Origin: Megalobrama amblycephala
Lineage: Eukaryota > Chordata > Actinopteri > Cypriniformes > Xenocyprididae
DNA length: 64,000 bases
Reading direction: 5' to 3'
NCBI RefSeq assembly: GCF_018812025.1
Contig: NC_063053.1
Coordinates: forward strand, 13,992,623 to 14,056,622
Numbering within the stretch: the first letter of the stretch is position 1; every line of letters starts with the position of its first letter. Positions 36,476-49,503 of the stretch are shown here, piece after piece. Position numbers and translations under genes: made by a program. The notes below the pieces were generated by a model. The model was not told where the DNA came from. It searched no databases and saw only the letters and a list, made by a program, of their open reading frames with translations.

Positions 36476-38994
36476 ATAAGAGTCAGCAGAGGAGCAGGTA
36501 CAGACCCACATGGAATCTGTGCCCATAGACTAAAATGCTCATTTATAAAAATATTTTTACCAATGTTTTCATCTGCCATTTAGAATGTAGTGCTCTATTT
36601 AACACGTTTACTCTAATGCTTTATATAAACTACTGTTCAAAGGTTTGCCCTCAACCCTACACAGGACAAGCGATTTGGAGAATGGATGAATGGATCTACA
36701 TTTTGACTTATGTGCTGTTGTATGTCTTGGAGGCAGATATGTGTAAAAGCTGTGTCCGATGCTGAAGAGAGTGAAGGTATTTGTCAGGATAAGGAGATTA
36801 TATGACAACAGGTTCGCCTCTCTGCTTTATCTCCTCTGCGTAGCCGAGATGATGAAATGCCTTTAGAGAGAGGTTGAGTGGTTCTTCAGGGATCTGTGAG
36901 AGAGCTTCATCAGCCATATCTGTCCCGTAGTGATGCCTTTCTATCAGCCTTTTTATTATAGGATTTAAACAAATCGTTTCTTTCACTTTCACATATCACA
37001 TTGATGAATTTAAAGTGTTTTCTGAGTGGGCTTTATTGTCCCTCCCTTCACCCTGAAACATAGAGCTGATTTATGATAAGATTTGTGATAACTCTGTTGC
37101 TCTCTTCTACGCCTCTTTCTCGTGGCTTGGTTTCAGGTATAATTAAGACATTTACTGTCACCAGATTGGCAGTTATGTTATGTTGCGCCCACTGCTCAGT
37201 GCCGTTCTCACCCGTGCATCACTGGGAAGTCACTGGGATTGCAGCATCTTAAAAGTGTATTTAATTTATTACATCGTTCCTCCCTCCACTCATCTTTTAT
37301 TTGTGAAACATGCCCAGGATCATTGCCACAGCAGTTCAGCCCCGCACAATCTTCAGTATGATCATTTTCTAATCTTCCATTGGATATGGACCGTTGTCGA
37401 CGTTGCATATTCTCACGATTCCTTGCTGGAACAATGAGTCACAGCCATCCATACGCTGTTACACATCCCATCCCAGCCACCCTGTCACACGCTCGCTGTT
37501 GCTGCTGTTTTGATGGTGCAGTGATGGAGAAATGAAAGCTGGGTTTCTTTGAAAGGTCATTTTAGATCTCTGTGTGCCTTTGTGTGCTTTTGCATGTGCA
37601 AACTGGCAGTCAGTGGAAAACTGCATAATGAGGGGGTAGATGGAGTTGTTCCTGCCTGATGATGCAGAGCTGTTACAGGCTGATATAAGGGTCTCCATTG
37701 CTGTCAAACACTGTCAAACACAGCCAATCAGCACACTGTCTTCAAGCTAAGGGATTTTAGCCAATCAATTAGCACCCTGCATGAACTATAGACCGTTCTG
37801 TCACACTGAGATGAGAGGGCTCTGTGTAGAGGTGGGTTATGTCAAAGGACGTGTAGATAAATGAATCAGACTGTTCAGAATGGAATACTAGTGTGCTGCA
37901 TACTGCACAGATTAAATATGCAAGGGTTTTTGTGTGTGTGAAACGGTATTATACAATGATAAACATTTAAATGAATAGTATATTGTTCTCTCTGTTATGT
38001 TTGTCACATGATGTCAATATATGATTGTTCAATTCAGTAAATTTGTATCCAGTTAAAAGGGAAAAAAATTGCATTTTCAATTCAGATGCAAAAAATTGAC
38101 AATTGCAAATCCATTTGTCCTTTGTATCAGAAGTAGCATGAGTGCTTGAAGTACATCAGAAAGTGAACAGGGCATCAGTTTATTGCTGGGAATTATTTTT
38201 ATCATGTCATATGCCGCTCACATTCAATTCTGTTCAAATAATAAGTCAAAATGATGTTAAATCACAGCTATTACATCCAGAAACCTGCCAAGAGCATGTC
38301 TGAATCATACTTTACCCCAAAATCATATATATATATTTTTTAAATTTGATGATATTTTTGTATCAATTAACAGGCCGGCGTGCATCTAATAAATTATTCA
38401 TTCAAGAACGTTGTGCAAGTTTACCTCAACAATGGAGCCGCGAACTTCACATACCTTTGAAAATCCAGTGTTTAGTTGATTCTGGTAAGCGCTCGTTGTC
38501 ACAGTTGTAAACATGACGGTGGGGTTCTTCTACGAGGGAGTTTAGCGTCATGGCATTTGTTTCCAGGCAGACCATCAAAGAACATGACACACACATCTCC
38601 TGGACATCCTGTAGAATTCAACCAACCAGATGACAACTTCGATTCTCCTGGAGTGTTTCCAGATAAGTGTTCCATATGCATAAGACTTTCAGCTAATGGT
38701 CTGTGGGCGTAACGTCTTAGACTGAGACTAGGTAGTATGATAATCTGAAAATAGCCTAAGTCTGTTTAATATAACTAGGGAAAGCCAAGTAATGTGGAGG
38801 AAACAGTGAAATAAATGGGGAGAAGAGTCGTGTAGAGGGAGTGTAGAGTTGAGAGATTGTTCACTGTTGGTACTGGGAATCCTCCAGCGCTGATAGTCAT
38901 GCTTTGTTTAGTTTCTTTATCAATATTGAATTAGTCAGTGGAGAGTGGAACATGGCTCTTACTGGGACCTTGACACTGTGCAGAGGTTGTTTTT

Positions 38995-39042
<48 letters not shown>
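38995..39042. repeat. Compound (GT)n-(GA)n microsatellite
   Basis: A GT array (38995-39011) is followed at once by a GA array (39014-39042). Confidence 0.95.
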
Positions 39043-39047
<5 letters not shown>

Positions 39048-39838
39048 TTGAGTGCCGTTTAACATGTCGTATTTGTAATTGTTTTGTTTGATTTAAATGT
39101 TGTTGTTTTTGTGGTTGGGTCAATGACGTCCCTCTTGTTTAACATCATATTGTTATTAGACCATGTCGATGTCGGGAATGTGCTAAACTACATATTCCAT
39201 TCAAATCAACTAGTTGTTGGATTGTCTGAATGACTAACCAACTAACCTGGTCTGGTTTTAGGTTTGCCTGAGCTCTGACTTGTTAATTAGGGTGAAAGTG
39301 TACATACAACAGTTATATTCAGTGGTACAGAATAATGTTTTGAGGCACATTTTAAGAATATTTTTAACTTCTACAGCACTTTGTCTTGCAGTGTTAATGG
39401 TGGGACACTCAAACATCGTGAGAGGCAACACAACAACCAAAGACAGTCAGTCTGAATGTTTATGGCTATAGCCAAGGTTTTTTAAATTGGAGGAATTTAA
39501 AGATACAACATTTCCGAGAGGGTTTTCAGTGCAACAGTACAGCATGCTGTCAGAATGCTAATTAAATCAGGCTCTAAAAATACCACAAAGAAAAGAAAAA
39601 TCTAAATAAATGAATCAACTAGGCAGTCATTAGACAATTAGTCGACATTGGTGACCCATCTCTACTCCCATGTGAAGGCGTGTTGTTAGTTGACATCCTG
39701 GTTAAGATTTCTTTGGTGGTCCTCTGAGAGATCTTCTGCGTCTTTCTGAGATCCATTAAACATTAAACTCTCAATCTGCATCAGCAAGAACAAAGGCTTC
39801 TTCCTGTATACTTCCTCTGTTGTCTTTTCTGCCCGCCC

Positions 39839-39843
<5 letters not shown>

Positions 39844-39880
<37 letters not shown>

Positions 39881-39900
39881 TACGCACACACACACACACA
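39844..39900. repeat. Compound (CT)n and (AC)n microsatellite
   Basis: A CT array (39844-39876) is separated by GTCTTACGC from an AC array (39885-39900). It is roughly the reverse-complement arrangement of the compound array 850 bp to the left. Confidence 0.95.
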
Positions 39901-40423
39901 CTTTTTCACAGTATCACTCTCTCCACGTGTCCTTGTTTTCGGCTCTCGGCCTCCTGTCGTGCATTACTAGCCAAAGAATAAAGCTCCAGCAGAAGTGCAC
40001 TCTCAGACAGCAGATGCATGCTGGTTGTTGTTAAGATCACCATGAGGTCTACTTGTTTTTGCAAGCCAGATCTTACTGACAGATCTTAAATCTTTATTTT
40101 GTAAATAATTTCATAATTTTATTTCTCTTCATAAAGTTTATGTATACATTTCTTTTTGGGTCTAGTGTATGTTAGAGATGAGTGTCATTTAGCATTACCT
40201 GTGTTTATGTGTTTGTTTATGTGTGTGTTTCTGCGTCAGGATGGTTGACTAGTCATCTAACCAACAACTAGTTTTTGCTTAATAAAAAAATACCTATATT
40301 ATGATTTTTGGTTCCAAACAGAAACTTGAATCCAAAATTGGTTCTTGTGCTGTATCATATAAAAATGGTACTCCTCTGCATAAAGTTTATACTATTAAAT
40401 ATCATGTATGGATTGATTCGCAA

Positions 40424-40963
40424 TAGGGCTTTTCACACTTCAAATAGTTAACCCCGGGTTATTCTAAACCCCAGGTAAATGGAATCCTGGGTTATTTTGC
40501 TTCGTTTCACACTGCTCATGGGGTTAACAATTAATCCTGGGTATTCATAAGCTGACGTTTCACATTGTACATTCCTAAATCCTGGGTTAATGTTCTTATT
40601 TGCATATTTGCAGTGGCAGTGTCATTGAGTATGCAACCTGTTTACACAGCTCATTGCGCGTCCTCGTATTGCCGACTGTACTATCGAGTTTATACTGAAT
40701 GGACATTTTGGACTATAAAAGTAAGAATGAAGTGTTTCCGTGACTGTCCAAAGCATGCAAATATTGAGGCACACAATTGGTTGTCTGTTGCTAAGCGGCT
40801 AGCTGTATAATTCGAACACCGCACACTCCGGAGCAGGGTTTCATAACCCCAGGTAAAAAGTTAAAGGTGTGAATTACAGGTGTGAAACGTTCCTTTACCC
40901 GGGGTTAAAAGCGGAGTTTAGAACGTTGATAACCCGGGGTTAAGCGCAGTGTGAAAAGCTTTA
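40424..40963. mobile_element. MITE with AACCCCGGGTT-type subterminal palindromes
   Basis: The left end AGGGCTTTTCACACTTC is mirrored by the right end GCAGTGTGAAAAGCTTT. Next to the ends are GTTAACCCCGGGTTAT and GATAACCCGGGGTTAAGC, and the words AATCCTGGGTTA and TTTACCCGGGGTTAAAAG recur inside. About 540 bp, without a coding frame of known type. Confidence 0.65.
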
Positions 40964-42646
40964 ACTGTCCCACTTATTTACAACAAAATTTTTTACCTTT
41001 TTCTTTAAATGACCAAGTTGGGCATTCCAGTCAGATTTCTTTCTTGGTTCCTTGTGCTAATAAAACAATTGGCAAAAGAGTTTTTATGTTTAAATCCCTA
41101 ATAGATTGGAATAATTCAAATCTCCCATCAGAGAGTTATTGAAAGGCTTTACCTTTTACAATTGATTCACCTCTTTTTGTAGTTTTTTTTTTTTTTTTTT
41201 TGACCCCTCTCCTATCAGTGTATGAGTATAAGTGGACGGTCTGTAATTGGTCAAGGGGTGTGTTCTTATCTCGGCATGGTTTGTCAATACATGTACATCA
41301 GCACACACAAAGTGCTTCAGCGGAGTTCAGATCATGGTCTAGGAGAGAAAAGTGGACCGTCTGAGACAGCTCGCAAATGAGAGAGTGCAAATATTGACTG
41401 CAAAAGTGACGCAACTGCACAGGAGTCATCTATCAAACCTTCACCGCATGTCCTCTCTGTCCTCATTACAGGTGTCTGAACACACGCTGAGATTCACACA
41501 CTTCCACCCAGGACGAATCAACTAACACTGACTGATTTATCAAGCTCTCTTATGACCAGCTGCAGCTGCAGGAAGTAAGTGTTGTTTTCGTTGCTTGTTC
41601 TTTGAACTAAACTGAAATCATCCTGAATTTACTTCTTTGTAGGAAAGCATATGTTTAAAGACATCAAAACCATCAGTTATTTATAATTAGCCTGAATTTG
41701 TTTTTGTTCATTCATTCATTCTATTTTGTGAATGGTATGGTTTTCTATGGTTCAACAATATGGATGACCTAGTATAAGAATTTAAGTTTCTGTGCCATTG
41801 AACATTGTTGTTGTGATTTCTGCTAATAAAATGTATCACATGGTAAAGTCATTAGCTGACTAACATTGGTCTATCACAGTAATTTGTGATAGTCTTAAAA
41901 GTTAAAATGTTTTGAAAATTATAAATCACCATATGCCAGTTTTGTTTAGTAAAATTTGTGTATTTCAAGATTTCATGGAGTTAAATTATAATATTTCTAG
42001 CTATGTTGCAAATGAGAACTTATTTAAAAACTTTTTAATTTTTTTTATTTTATGCCATTGTTTCACCCCAGCCTATTAAACTGATTTTTCCTCTTATTAT
42101 ACAAATCTGATGCAGAAGTAATAGTGTGAACCTTGTACAGCACTCATTTTTATCATCAATTTATCATCATTATTCATTAGCACCCCATATCAAAACAGTC
42201 TTCATCTCTCACTTCCGAGCAGCTTGTCGGCATGGTAACAGTCTTAATTCCACTACGGTGAATGAAACTCACTCAAGTGTTTGCTGCCAGTCCTGCAGAG
42301 CAGCTATCCAAACCTCACTGTGACTGATCCACAGAAACGCTTAATGCTTATTCGGAGGGCTCGGAAAGTCACATTTCACTTAGCCAAACTAAGCTTTTCT
42401 TTGAATCTACTTAATATCCATGTGTTTGAATTGGGCACTCAGTACACCTCTTGAGCTGGTCAAATTTAAAAGTAATTGACCCAAGAACCAAGAGGAGCTT
42501 TTATGTAATGGTGTAGCTTTGAACATTTGCTTGTCTCTCTCAAGCAAATGCTGCTGAAAGCACATGCACACTTCCAGGGTAGGTTATGGGCCAGACCTCC
42601 ATAGAGAATACAAGCTCTCCGAGTCTTTGATGTCGTCCTCGCAGCA
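40964..42646. other. Unique stretch holding a candidate leader exon
   Basis: A T run lies at about 41181-41200. The segment 41210-41600 is unique and contains the exon-like unit described separately. The segment 41600-42640 is AT-rich intron-like sequence with no gene. Confidence 0.5.
41472..41574 (+). other. Candidate 5'-leader exon of the downstream NDST gene
   Basis: A strong pyrimidine tract and acceptor (GTCCTCTCTGTCCTCATTACAG is split here as TCCTCTCTG and TCCTCATTACAG, ending at 41471) precede a 103-bp segment. The segment is followed by the consensus donor GTAAGT at 41575. It is not coding in a sustained way. An ATG at 41552 would open a short uORF that closes after 9 codons if joined to the acceptor at 60445. 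NDST genes of vertebrates have non-coding leader exons, so an upstream exon is expected. Linking this one to the gene at 60445 is inference. Confidence 0.35.
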
Positions 42647-43250
42647 TAGGGATGAGCGATATCACAATTTTAGATCATGAACAATTAAAATGCCTCCATG
42701 ATCTGCTTTCGAAGAAATATAGTATTGTGTTACAGTGCACATTCTGTCAGCTGCAGTTCTGGTGCAGTGCCCACATCCAAATATACTGTAACGCGACATA
42801 CATTCACATCACATGTTTAGCAACACAGCGGTAAGGTTATGCTCACGTGACATTGTGGTTCTTCGCAATCACGAAAGTTTATTTTTTGCATGCATTTGTA
42901 AAGCCTTGCCAGTTAAACATTTTATAAGTGCACGCACACTAAAAACCTGTCACACAGCGTGGGAGTACTTAACTAAAGTCTCTTTCTCGTCTTTTTGCGC
43001 TTAAATTGTCAAATGCACACTAAGTTTATATAAACAGTCTGTCTTAAGTGAATGTAAACAGTTAAAATGACAGCAACCTAATATACCTGCCTCTGTTTGC
43101 CATTAATGTTAATCAAAAAAAAAAAAAAAAAGACTGAGAAAATCACTTACTGCTCTTTACTGAATAATTTCAGTAGCTTTAATAAGAATCAGTGTATATA
43201 TAATATATACAGTGAAGTTAATGTTATTTTTGCCATATTGCCCACCCCTA
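42647..43250. mobile_element. hAT-like non-autonomous element
   Basis: The left end TAGGGATGAGCGATAT and the right end ATATTGCCCACCCCTA form imperfect terminal inverted repeats. An A run lies at about 43116-43131. The interior words TTAATGTTAATCAAAAA and TTACTGCTCTTTACTG resemble sequence at 48150-48205, so the two blocks are probably the same family. No transposase is encoded. Confidence 0.7.
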
Positions 43251-44455
43251 CTCCTGCACATCTCTGTCTGTGACAATATGCAGCTGGCTTCCCATTAACT
43301 CTCAGCTATGTGCATGTCCAGGGTCTGCGTTTTATAAGAGAGGCACAAAAAGACTAAAATATTATCTGATGCCTGTGTAAAAACTATGTTGATTTGATAT
43401 TGTTTGCTCAGTTGAGATTGCATCAGTGTGCTTATTTGTCGACCTCTGTCATCAGCTGCCTCTCTGTTCCAAGATCTTATTCACTCCTCTTCATTTTTTT
43501 GATTGTGTCACTGACAACCCGTGGGTATTAACTCTGGATCTCAAATAATGAGAATGACTTGGCACAATAAAAAAGACTTTATGTAAATGTATGAGTAGAC
43601 ACTAAGAGCTGACTGCTGTTGTTCGTTATATACGTAGTCTCTTTGTCTACACTATGAGTAATGCCAATAACCCATCTATTGAATGGAGCATAAAATAATT
43701 GTTTGACATGAATGGCATTGATTGGAGAGCAGGCAGAGAGAGAGAGATGAGAGCATTACTGTATAGAATTAGGTGTATTGTGCAACAGCGCTCAATGTGC
43801 TCCTCATCCCTCTCTGAACTCTGCTCGAACAGAATATAAGCTGAATTGCTGAGCGCAGCTCTGTCACGATAATGACATGGGCCGTCGTGATCGATGACTC
43901 TCTTACCCAATTGGAGAGCTGTCATTTTTTCCCCTCCCTTGGCACTGATTTGATTTAAGCTTAGATTGTTGAAGTTGAGCCTGAGGGGATGAAGGGAGCT
44001 TTATTTCACTGCGATGTAGAACTGTGTAAAAATAGATATATTTGTAAATACAATCTTCATTTAAATTGTCTGATCTGATACTGCTTCTTAATATTCCCAA
44101 ATGCCTTTTTACTCTGGATTCATAGTCTTTTTTTTTTTTTTTTTTCCTTTGTTTTGCTTTTTAATAGATTTGAATATTTCCAATTTGTGATTCAAAAGTA
44201 ATTAGACACATTTAAATGATGAATAAGAATGGTTATTGTTGCTAAACATCTTTCATTCTGGTTAATTGTTTGCAAGTGACTCGATGTAATGATACTTTAG
44301 CCAAACTAATTGTCACTTGCGCCAATGAAAATAGCTGCTTTATGTCAGAAGTGTTTGTAATCACAAAATGCAATAATTTTATATTTCAGCAGCTGTTTAT
44401 TGATTCTCAGTTTGTATCAATAGCCTGCTTCAATCTTAAATTGTCTAAAACTAGT
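43251..44455. other. Unique non-coding stretch
   Basis: No gene. The segment 43780-43960 is of balanced composition with CACGATAATGACATGGGC and TACCCAATTGGAGAGCTGTC (candidate regulatory block). A T run lies at about 44128-44146. Confidence 0.5.
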
Positions 44456-44970
44456 AAGAGTTAATTCACCCCCAAAAAAATCACAGTTCTGTCATCATTT
44501 ACTCACCCTTGTCATTCCAGACCCATAAGACGTTTCATTCATCTATGAAACACAAATGAAGATATTTTTAATGAATCTTGAAAGATCTGTCGGTCCATTG
44601 ACAGTCCATTCTACCAAAAATTCATAAAGACAGTGTAAAAGTAATTAAATGAACACGGAAGCTCAAAAACCAGTGAAGTTCGTTCTTGTGCTTCAAGTAA
44701 GTATGTTGCTTCAAGCAATCATTTTCTGTTTTCCATACCTGATGTGCTCTATGTATGTGCATTGATCAATGTTTATATGTGAACCAAAAGCCTAAATTAA
44801 ATCTAGATAAGTTAAATAATTTATCTGGAATTATGTTTTTTGGTCGAATGAACTGTGAAAGAAATCTCTCAGGTTTCATTAAAAATCTTCATTTTGCTTT
44901 CAAAGATGGACAAAAGTCTTATGGGTTTGGAATAACAGGAGGGTTTTTTTGGGTGAACTATACCCTTAAT
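44456..44970. mobile_element. Fold-back MITE, diverged relative of 20092-20998
   Basis: The left arm GAGTTAATTCACCCCC then GTCATCATTTACTCACCC is mirrored by the right arm TCTTATGGGTTTGGAATAAC then GGGTGAACTATACCCTTAA. It shares end words and the inner CATTGACAGTCCATT-type sequence with the fold-back family. It is more diverged and about half the length. Non-coding. Confidence 0.7.
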
Positions 44971-45350
44971 TTTTCCACCATTACGTTTTCATTACAGTTG
45001 CGGGAGAAAGCATGTGACCAGCAGCTGCAACTTTGTTTTATTATTTGAACTCTAGGTTAGATGACTCCAATTAGCTCTTAGGAAAGTAATTAGCCTAGAG
45101 ATTCACATACTGTACTTTTCCAAACTGCACTGTGAATGTGTACAGTTCGTTAAAGGCATAAAAATGTGCCTCTTTTTATGTTTTATCTGTTTACGCAGAC
45201 TGTTTTCAATTATTGTCTTGACCTAACTGAAGATCAGATCACATTTTATGACCAATTTATGCAGAAATCATTTTTTGTGTACCCCAGAGCTCTATCTGCA
45301 TATCCCTATGGGTTACAGCTATAGAGATGTTCATAGAAATTCCAACATGC

Positions 45351-45419
<69 letters not shown>

Positions 45420-47789
45420 TGTGTGTGTGTGTCTGTGTGTCTGTGTGTGTCTGTGTGTCTGTGTGTGTGTGTCTGTGTGTCTGTGTGTGTCTGTGTGTCT
45501 GTGTGTCTGTGTGGTGATCTTTTGCTGTTTGTGTTGCCTATGTGTGGGTGTATAAATGTGTGTAAATGCAGGCATACTCTTGCGAGTGGGCATGTTAGTG
45601 TACTTGAATGATTGTCGTTATTTTGCAACCTCTGTATTCTGAGTGTTTAAGAGAGAGAGAGAGAGAATGCTTCAGTGTTCTGCTCCGTGAAGCAGCACAG
45701 TGACAATGCTCAACAAAAGCCTGCTCCCCTGTGTGTCCGTATATATGTGTGTGTGGTCCCAGTAGTACCATCAGCTCTGCCAGGAAGAGAATCGTGGCCC
45801 CTGAACCTTACTCCCGCCCCGTTGTCTCCTCTCCTGTCCTCCTTCCTGCTCTGTGCCAATTAAGCAAGCACCTTACCGACTGAGCGTACCTCCAGAGAGA
45901 CCTTCCTCACCTAGACATTGAAACCCGGTGCGAGGGAGAGACGTTACCTCCTATTGAGGGTTCTGTCGGCGAAACGTTGCTCTAAAGGACCGTTACAGTA
46001 TGATTAGTCTAATTCAGACCTCCCTGTAAGGAAAGATTCATTATTCAGAGGGGCCTTGCATGCACATCTCCTCAATTGTATAATGATGTCTGCCTGTATT
46101 TGTGTGGCGTGAGAGAAAGAGACAGAGTTTAAAGGCAAGTTTGTGCTTGTGGGGTCCTCCAGGACTTTTGTGTGTATGGTGGGATTGATCACAGCGTGAA
46201 TGGAGGGTACTGGCAAGAATCTTCCTCAGACAGATACAAAGTGAAAAGATAACTGCAGAGAAGTTGTGCCAAAGAAATTTTAATTGGAGCAAAGAGGCAT
46301 TCTGTTTATTGTGGTGGATGAAGGAGGGTCCTAAACCCTGGGCCAGAAAAACAGAATGACAATACAGAGTAGAGAAAGAAAGCAAGGTCGCTCTCAGATA
46401 CACACATACGCCCCCCGCCGCTTTTTCTCACGCCTACTCACACAAATGAAGAGTTCACAGAGGCAGCGTTTGCCACTGATTGGCCAGCTGTGACAGCATG
46501 CCATCGTATTGAAGCCAAAGGGAGCTGAGAGTTTCAAACTACTTTTTTTTTTTTTTTTTTTTTTGCTCTGTATAACTGTAGCACCTTGGGTAGAGGATGT
46601 GGGCGGTTTGTGGATGTGTAACTTGACAGCGAGAGTGGATCTATTGTCAATTGTCATTTTACCTCTCTCGATGCCTTTGCACAGTGTGACCAATTAGAAA
46701 GCTCTAAATACCCATGTCATGATGACACTGGTGACAGGAGCTGGCCATGATTGGGCACTGTGACATCTTGCTCCAAATATATTGATTTTTTTTTTTTTTT
46801 TTTGCCTTCCCTTCTCTATATATTCTTAACACAAACATACTCTGAAACACACACCTTTTTGCACAGTCTCTGCTTTCTCTCTTTTCACAGCAGGAAGCAT
46901 TTATTAAGCATGTAATTGAATGCATTTGTGAAAAGTTACAATTGCATTCGTGACCAAAATTTTGTCAATTTTTAAGAGAGAGTTTAATTCATGTTACATG
47001 GACACAGTGTTTTTCACCGCAACTCTGAAAGGATGAACGCAGTGGGCCGAAATGCCATTAAGAATCAAATATTAAATCATTAAAGATGCAATTTGAAGTA
47101 TTTATTATTGTTATTGTCACTATGGTTACATGCATTACTCAAGGTTATAGCAAGTTAGGTGAGAGGATTATGTAAATGCTTCAGATGAACCATTGTATCA
47201 CTGTTTTTTGTTTGTTTGGTTTCTTTTGGTTTGGTTTTTTTTCCCAGTAACTTGTATGTTTTTATTACAAACTTCTTTCAAAGCATAAAAAATGAATTGA
47301 AATCATAGATGGCCAACTTAAAGCAACATTCAAAGTGCATGTCACTGCACTTGCTGCAGATTAACTTAAATATTGAAATAAGCATGCACTGTATGCTTCA
47401 TTACACTGACCATGTGTTTTCACTGTGGCTAGTTGTTTTTAATATGGTTTAAAAATAGTGATTGCAAAGACCCTGTCAAGAAGTTCTGTTCCATTCACTT
47501 GCAGTCTGTCTAGTTGTATTAATTTTATATGAATTTTGCATTCTGTACATTTATAATGATGTGAATTTAATTTTAGCATTTTCAGTCCACCATTCATTTT
47601 TTTATTTTTATTTATTTTTTTTTTTTTTTTAGAAAAAATAGTATAGTGTTTTAATCTTGTTAATTTACTGGTTCTGAAAATAAATAATTATAAATAGTTC
47701 AAATAATTATCAGCCATAGTTTTAATTTTGGTGCTTCCCTAATTTTCCTAAATAGTTCTTACGGTAGTAGCAAGCCTACTTTTTCAGTT
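44971..47789. other. Non-coding stretch with a long TG array
   Basis: The long (TG)n array at 45352-45513 is listed separately. A GA run lies at about 45649-45666 and T runs at about 46543-46564 and 46782-46803. The segment 45760-46080 is balanced and unique (possible regulatory block). No gene was found. Confidence 0.5.
45352..45513. repeat. Long (TG)n array with periodic CTG interruptions
   Basis: The first third is uninterrupted TG (about 45352-45418). The rest alternates TGTGTGTC and TGTGTGTGTC units, giving a higher-order periodic array of about 160 bp. Open frames running through both strands are repeat artefacts. Confidence 0.97.
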
Positions 47790-49471
47790 TAACGCGTTAA
47801 AAATATTTAACGCAATTATTGCAGTATCCATTTTTTTCTGCGTTATATGATCAAGCTCTTATTCATGCAAATGCTTTTAAACCATTCAAGCGCAACAAGA
47901 CAAAAGAGAATGCACTGTCTGTGAATGTCCTGCCTATGTGACACACACAACGCGCACCAGTATCGAGTTCTCCTCCACGCTCGAACGAACCATAATACAC
48001 ACAAATTATGCCAGAATGTCCTTTTTGTCGAGTGTCCTCAGAAGAGCAGTCTTAAATGAGTTAAATTAAGTCTTAAATGAACGTAAAGATTTGTGAGAAA
48101 ATGGGACGCGTGTCAGATCCGTGTCGTGTGCAGCAGCAGCAGATCTTAAGTGTCATCAATGTTAATCAAAAACAAAGGTAAGAGAGAATTACTCGCTGCT
48201 CTTGACTACAGAACTTAAAGGTGCCCTCGAATGAAAAATTTAATTTATCTTGGCATAGTTAAATAACAAGAGTTCAGTACATGGAAATGACATACAGTGA
48301 GTCTCAAACTCCATTCTTTCCTCCTTCTTATATAAATCTCATTTGTTTAAAAGACCTCCGAAGAACAGGCGAATGTCAACATAACACCAACTGTTACGTA
48401 ACAGTCGGGGTGTATGCCCCCAATATTTGCATATGCCAGCCCACGTTTCCAACATTATAAAAGGCATTAGACAAGGGCAGCCAGTATTAACGTCTGGATG
48501 TGCACAACCAAATCATCAGACTAGGTAAGCAAGCAAGAACAATAGCGAAAAATGGCAGATGGAGAAATAATAACTGACATGATCCATGATAACATGATAT
48601 TTTTAGTGATATTTGTAAACTGTCTTTCTAAATGTTTCGTTAGCATGTTGCTAATGTACTGTTAAATGTGGTTAAAGTTATCATCGGTTATTACTGTATT
48701 CACGGAGACAAGAGAGCCGTCGCTATTTTCATTTTTAAACACTTGCAGTCTGTATAATGCATAAACACAACTTCATTCTTTATAAATCTCTCCAACAGTG
48801 TAGCATTACCCGTTAGCCACGGAGCACTATCAAACTCATTCAAAATCAGAAGTAAACAATATAACAGTATACAATACTCACATAATCCGATGCATGCATG
48901 CCGCATGCATGACGAACACTTTGTAAAGATCCATTTTGAGGGTTATATTAGCTGTGTAAACTTTAAGGCACTGTTTAAGGCAAGCGCGAGCTCTGTGGGC
49001 GGAGAGCACGGGATTTAAAGGGGCCGCAGCATAAAATCGGCGCATTTATAATGATGCCCCAAAATAGGCAGTTAAAAAAATTAATAATAAAAAAATCTAT
49101 GGGGTATTTTGAGCTGAAACTTCACAGAAACATTCAGGGGACACCTTAGACTTAAATTACATCTTTTAAAAACATAATCTAGGGCACCTTTAAACGTTCT
49201 GTTCCTTAATTATTTGGTTCCACAGTCTCCACAGTTTGATTTTCAGGGTTTTTTTTTTATACATTGTGTAGTTAGCCTATTTGTTATTTTATATTAGGCC
49301 TAGCATGGTGTATTCTTATTAGTTTTGTTAATAAACATTCTGTGTTTAATATAAGCAAGTTTGTTGTTGTACAGTTTTGTTTTTCATTAAGAATAATAGC
49401 CCACCATTCAAGCAAGTGCTGCTAATTTGAAAGTGACAGTAAAATGCACATGGCCACACTGGCATTCATAA

Positions 49472-49503
<32 letters not shown>

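Larger units (their letters stand above)
36481..40423. other. Non-coding stretch with microsatellites
   Basis: No gene is supported. Compound (GT)n(GA)n lies at 38995-39042, and (CT)n then (AC)n at 39844-39900. The segments 37440-37760 and 38400-38720 are of balanced composition and appear unique. Short open frames here show no domain. Confidence 0.5.

Noticed and set aside
45257..45628. Open frames on both strands through the TG array
   Set aside because: They are Cys-Val and Thr-His repeat artefacts of a microsatellite.
48500..48560. GTAAGC donor-like site after a unique-looking segment
   Set aside because: It lies inside the TTAA-flanked transposon 48215-49193 and is part of that repeat family.
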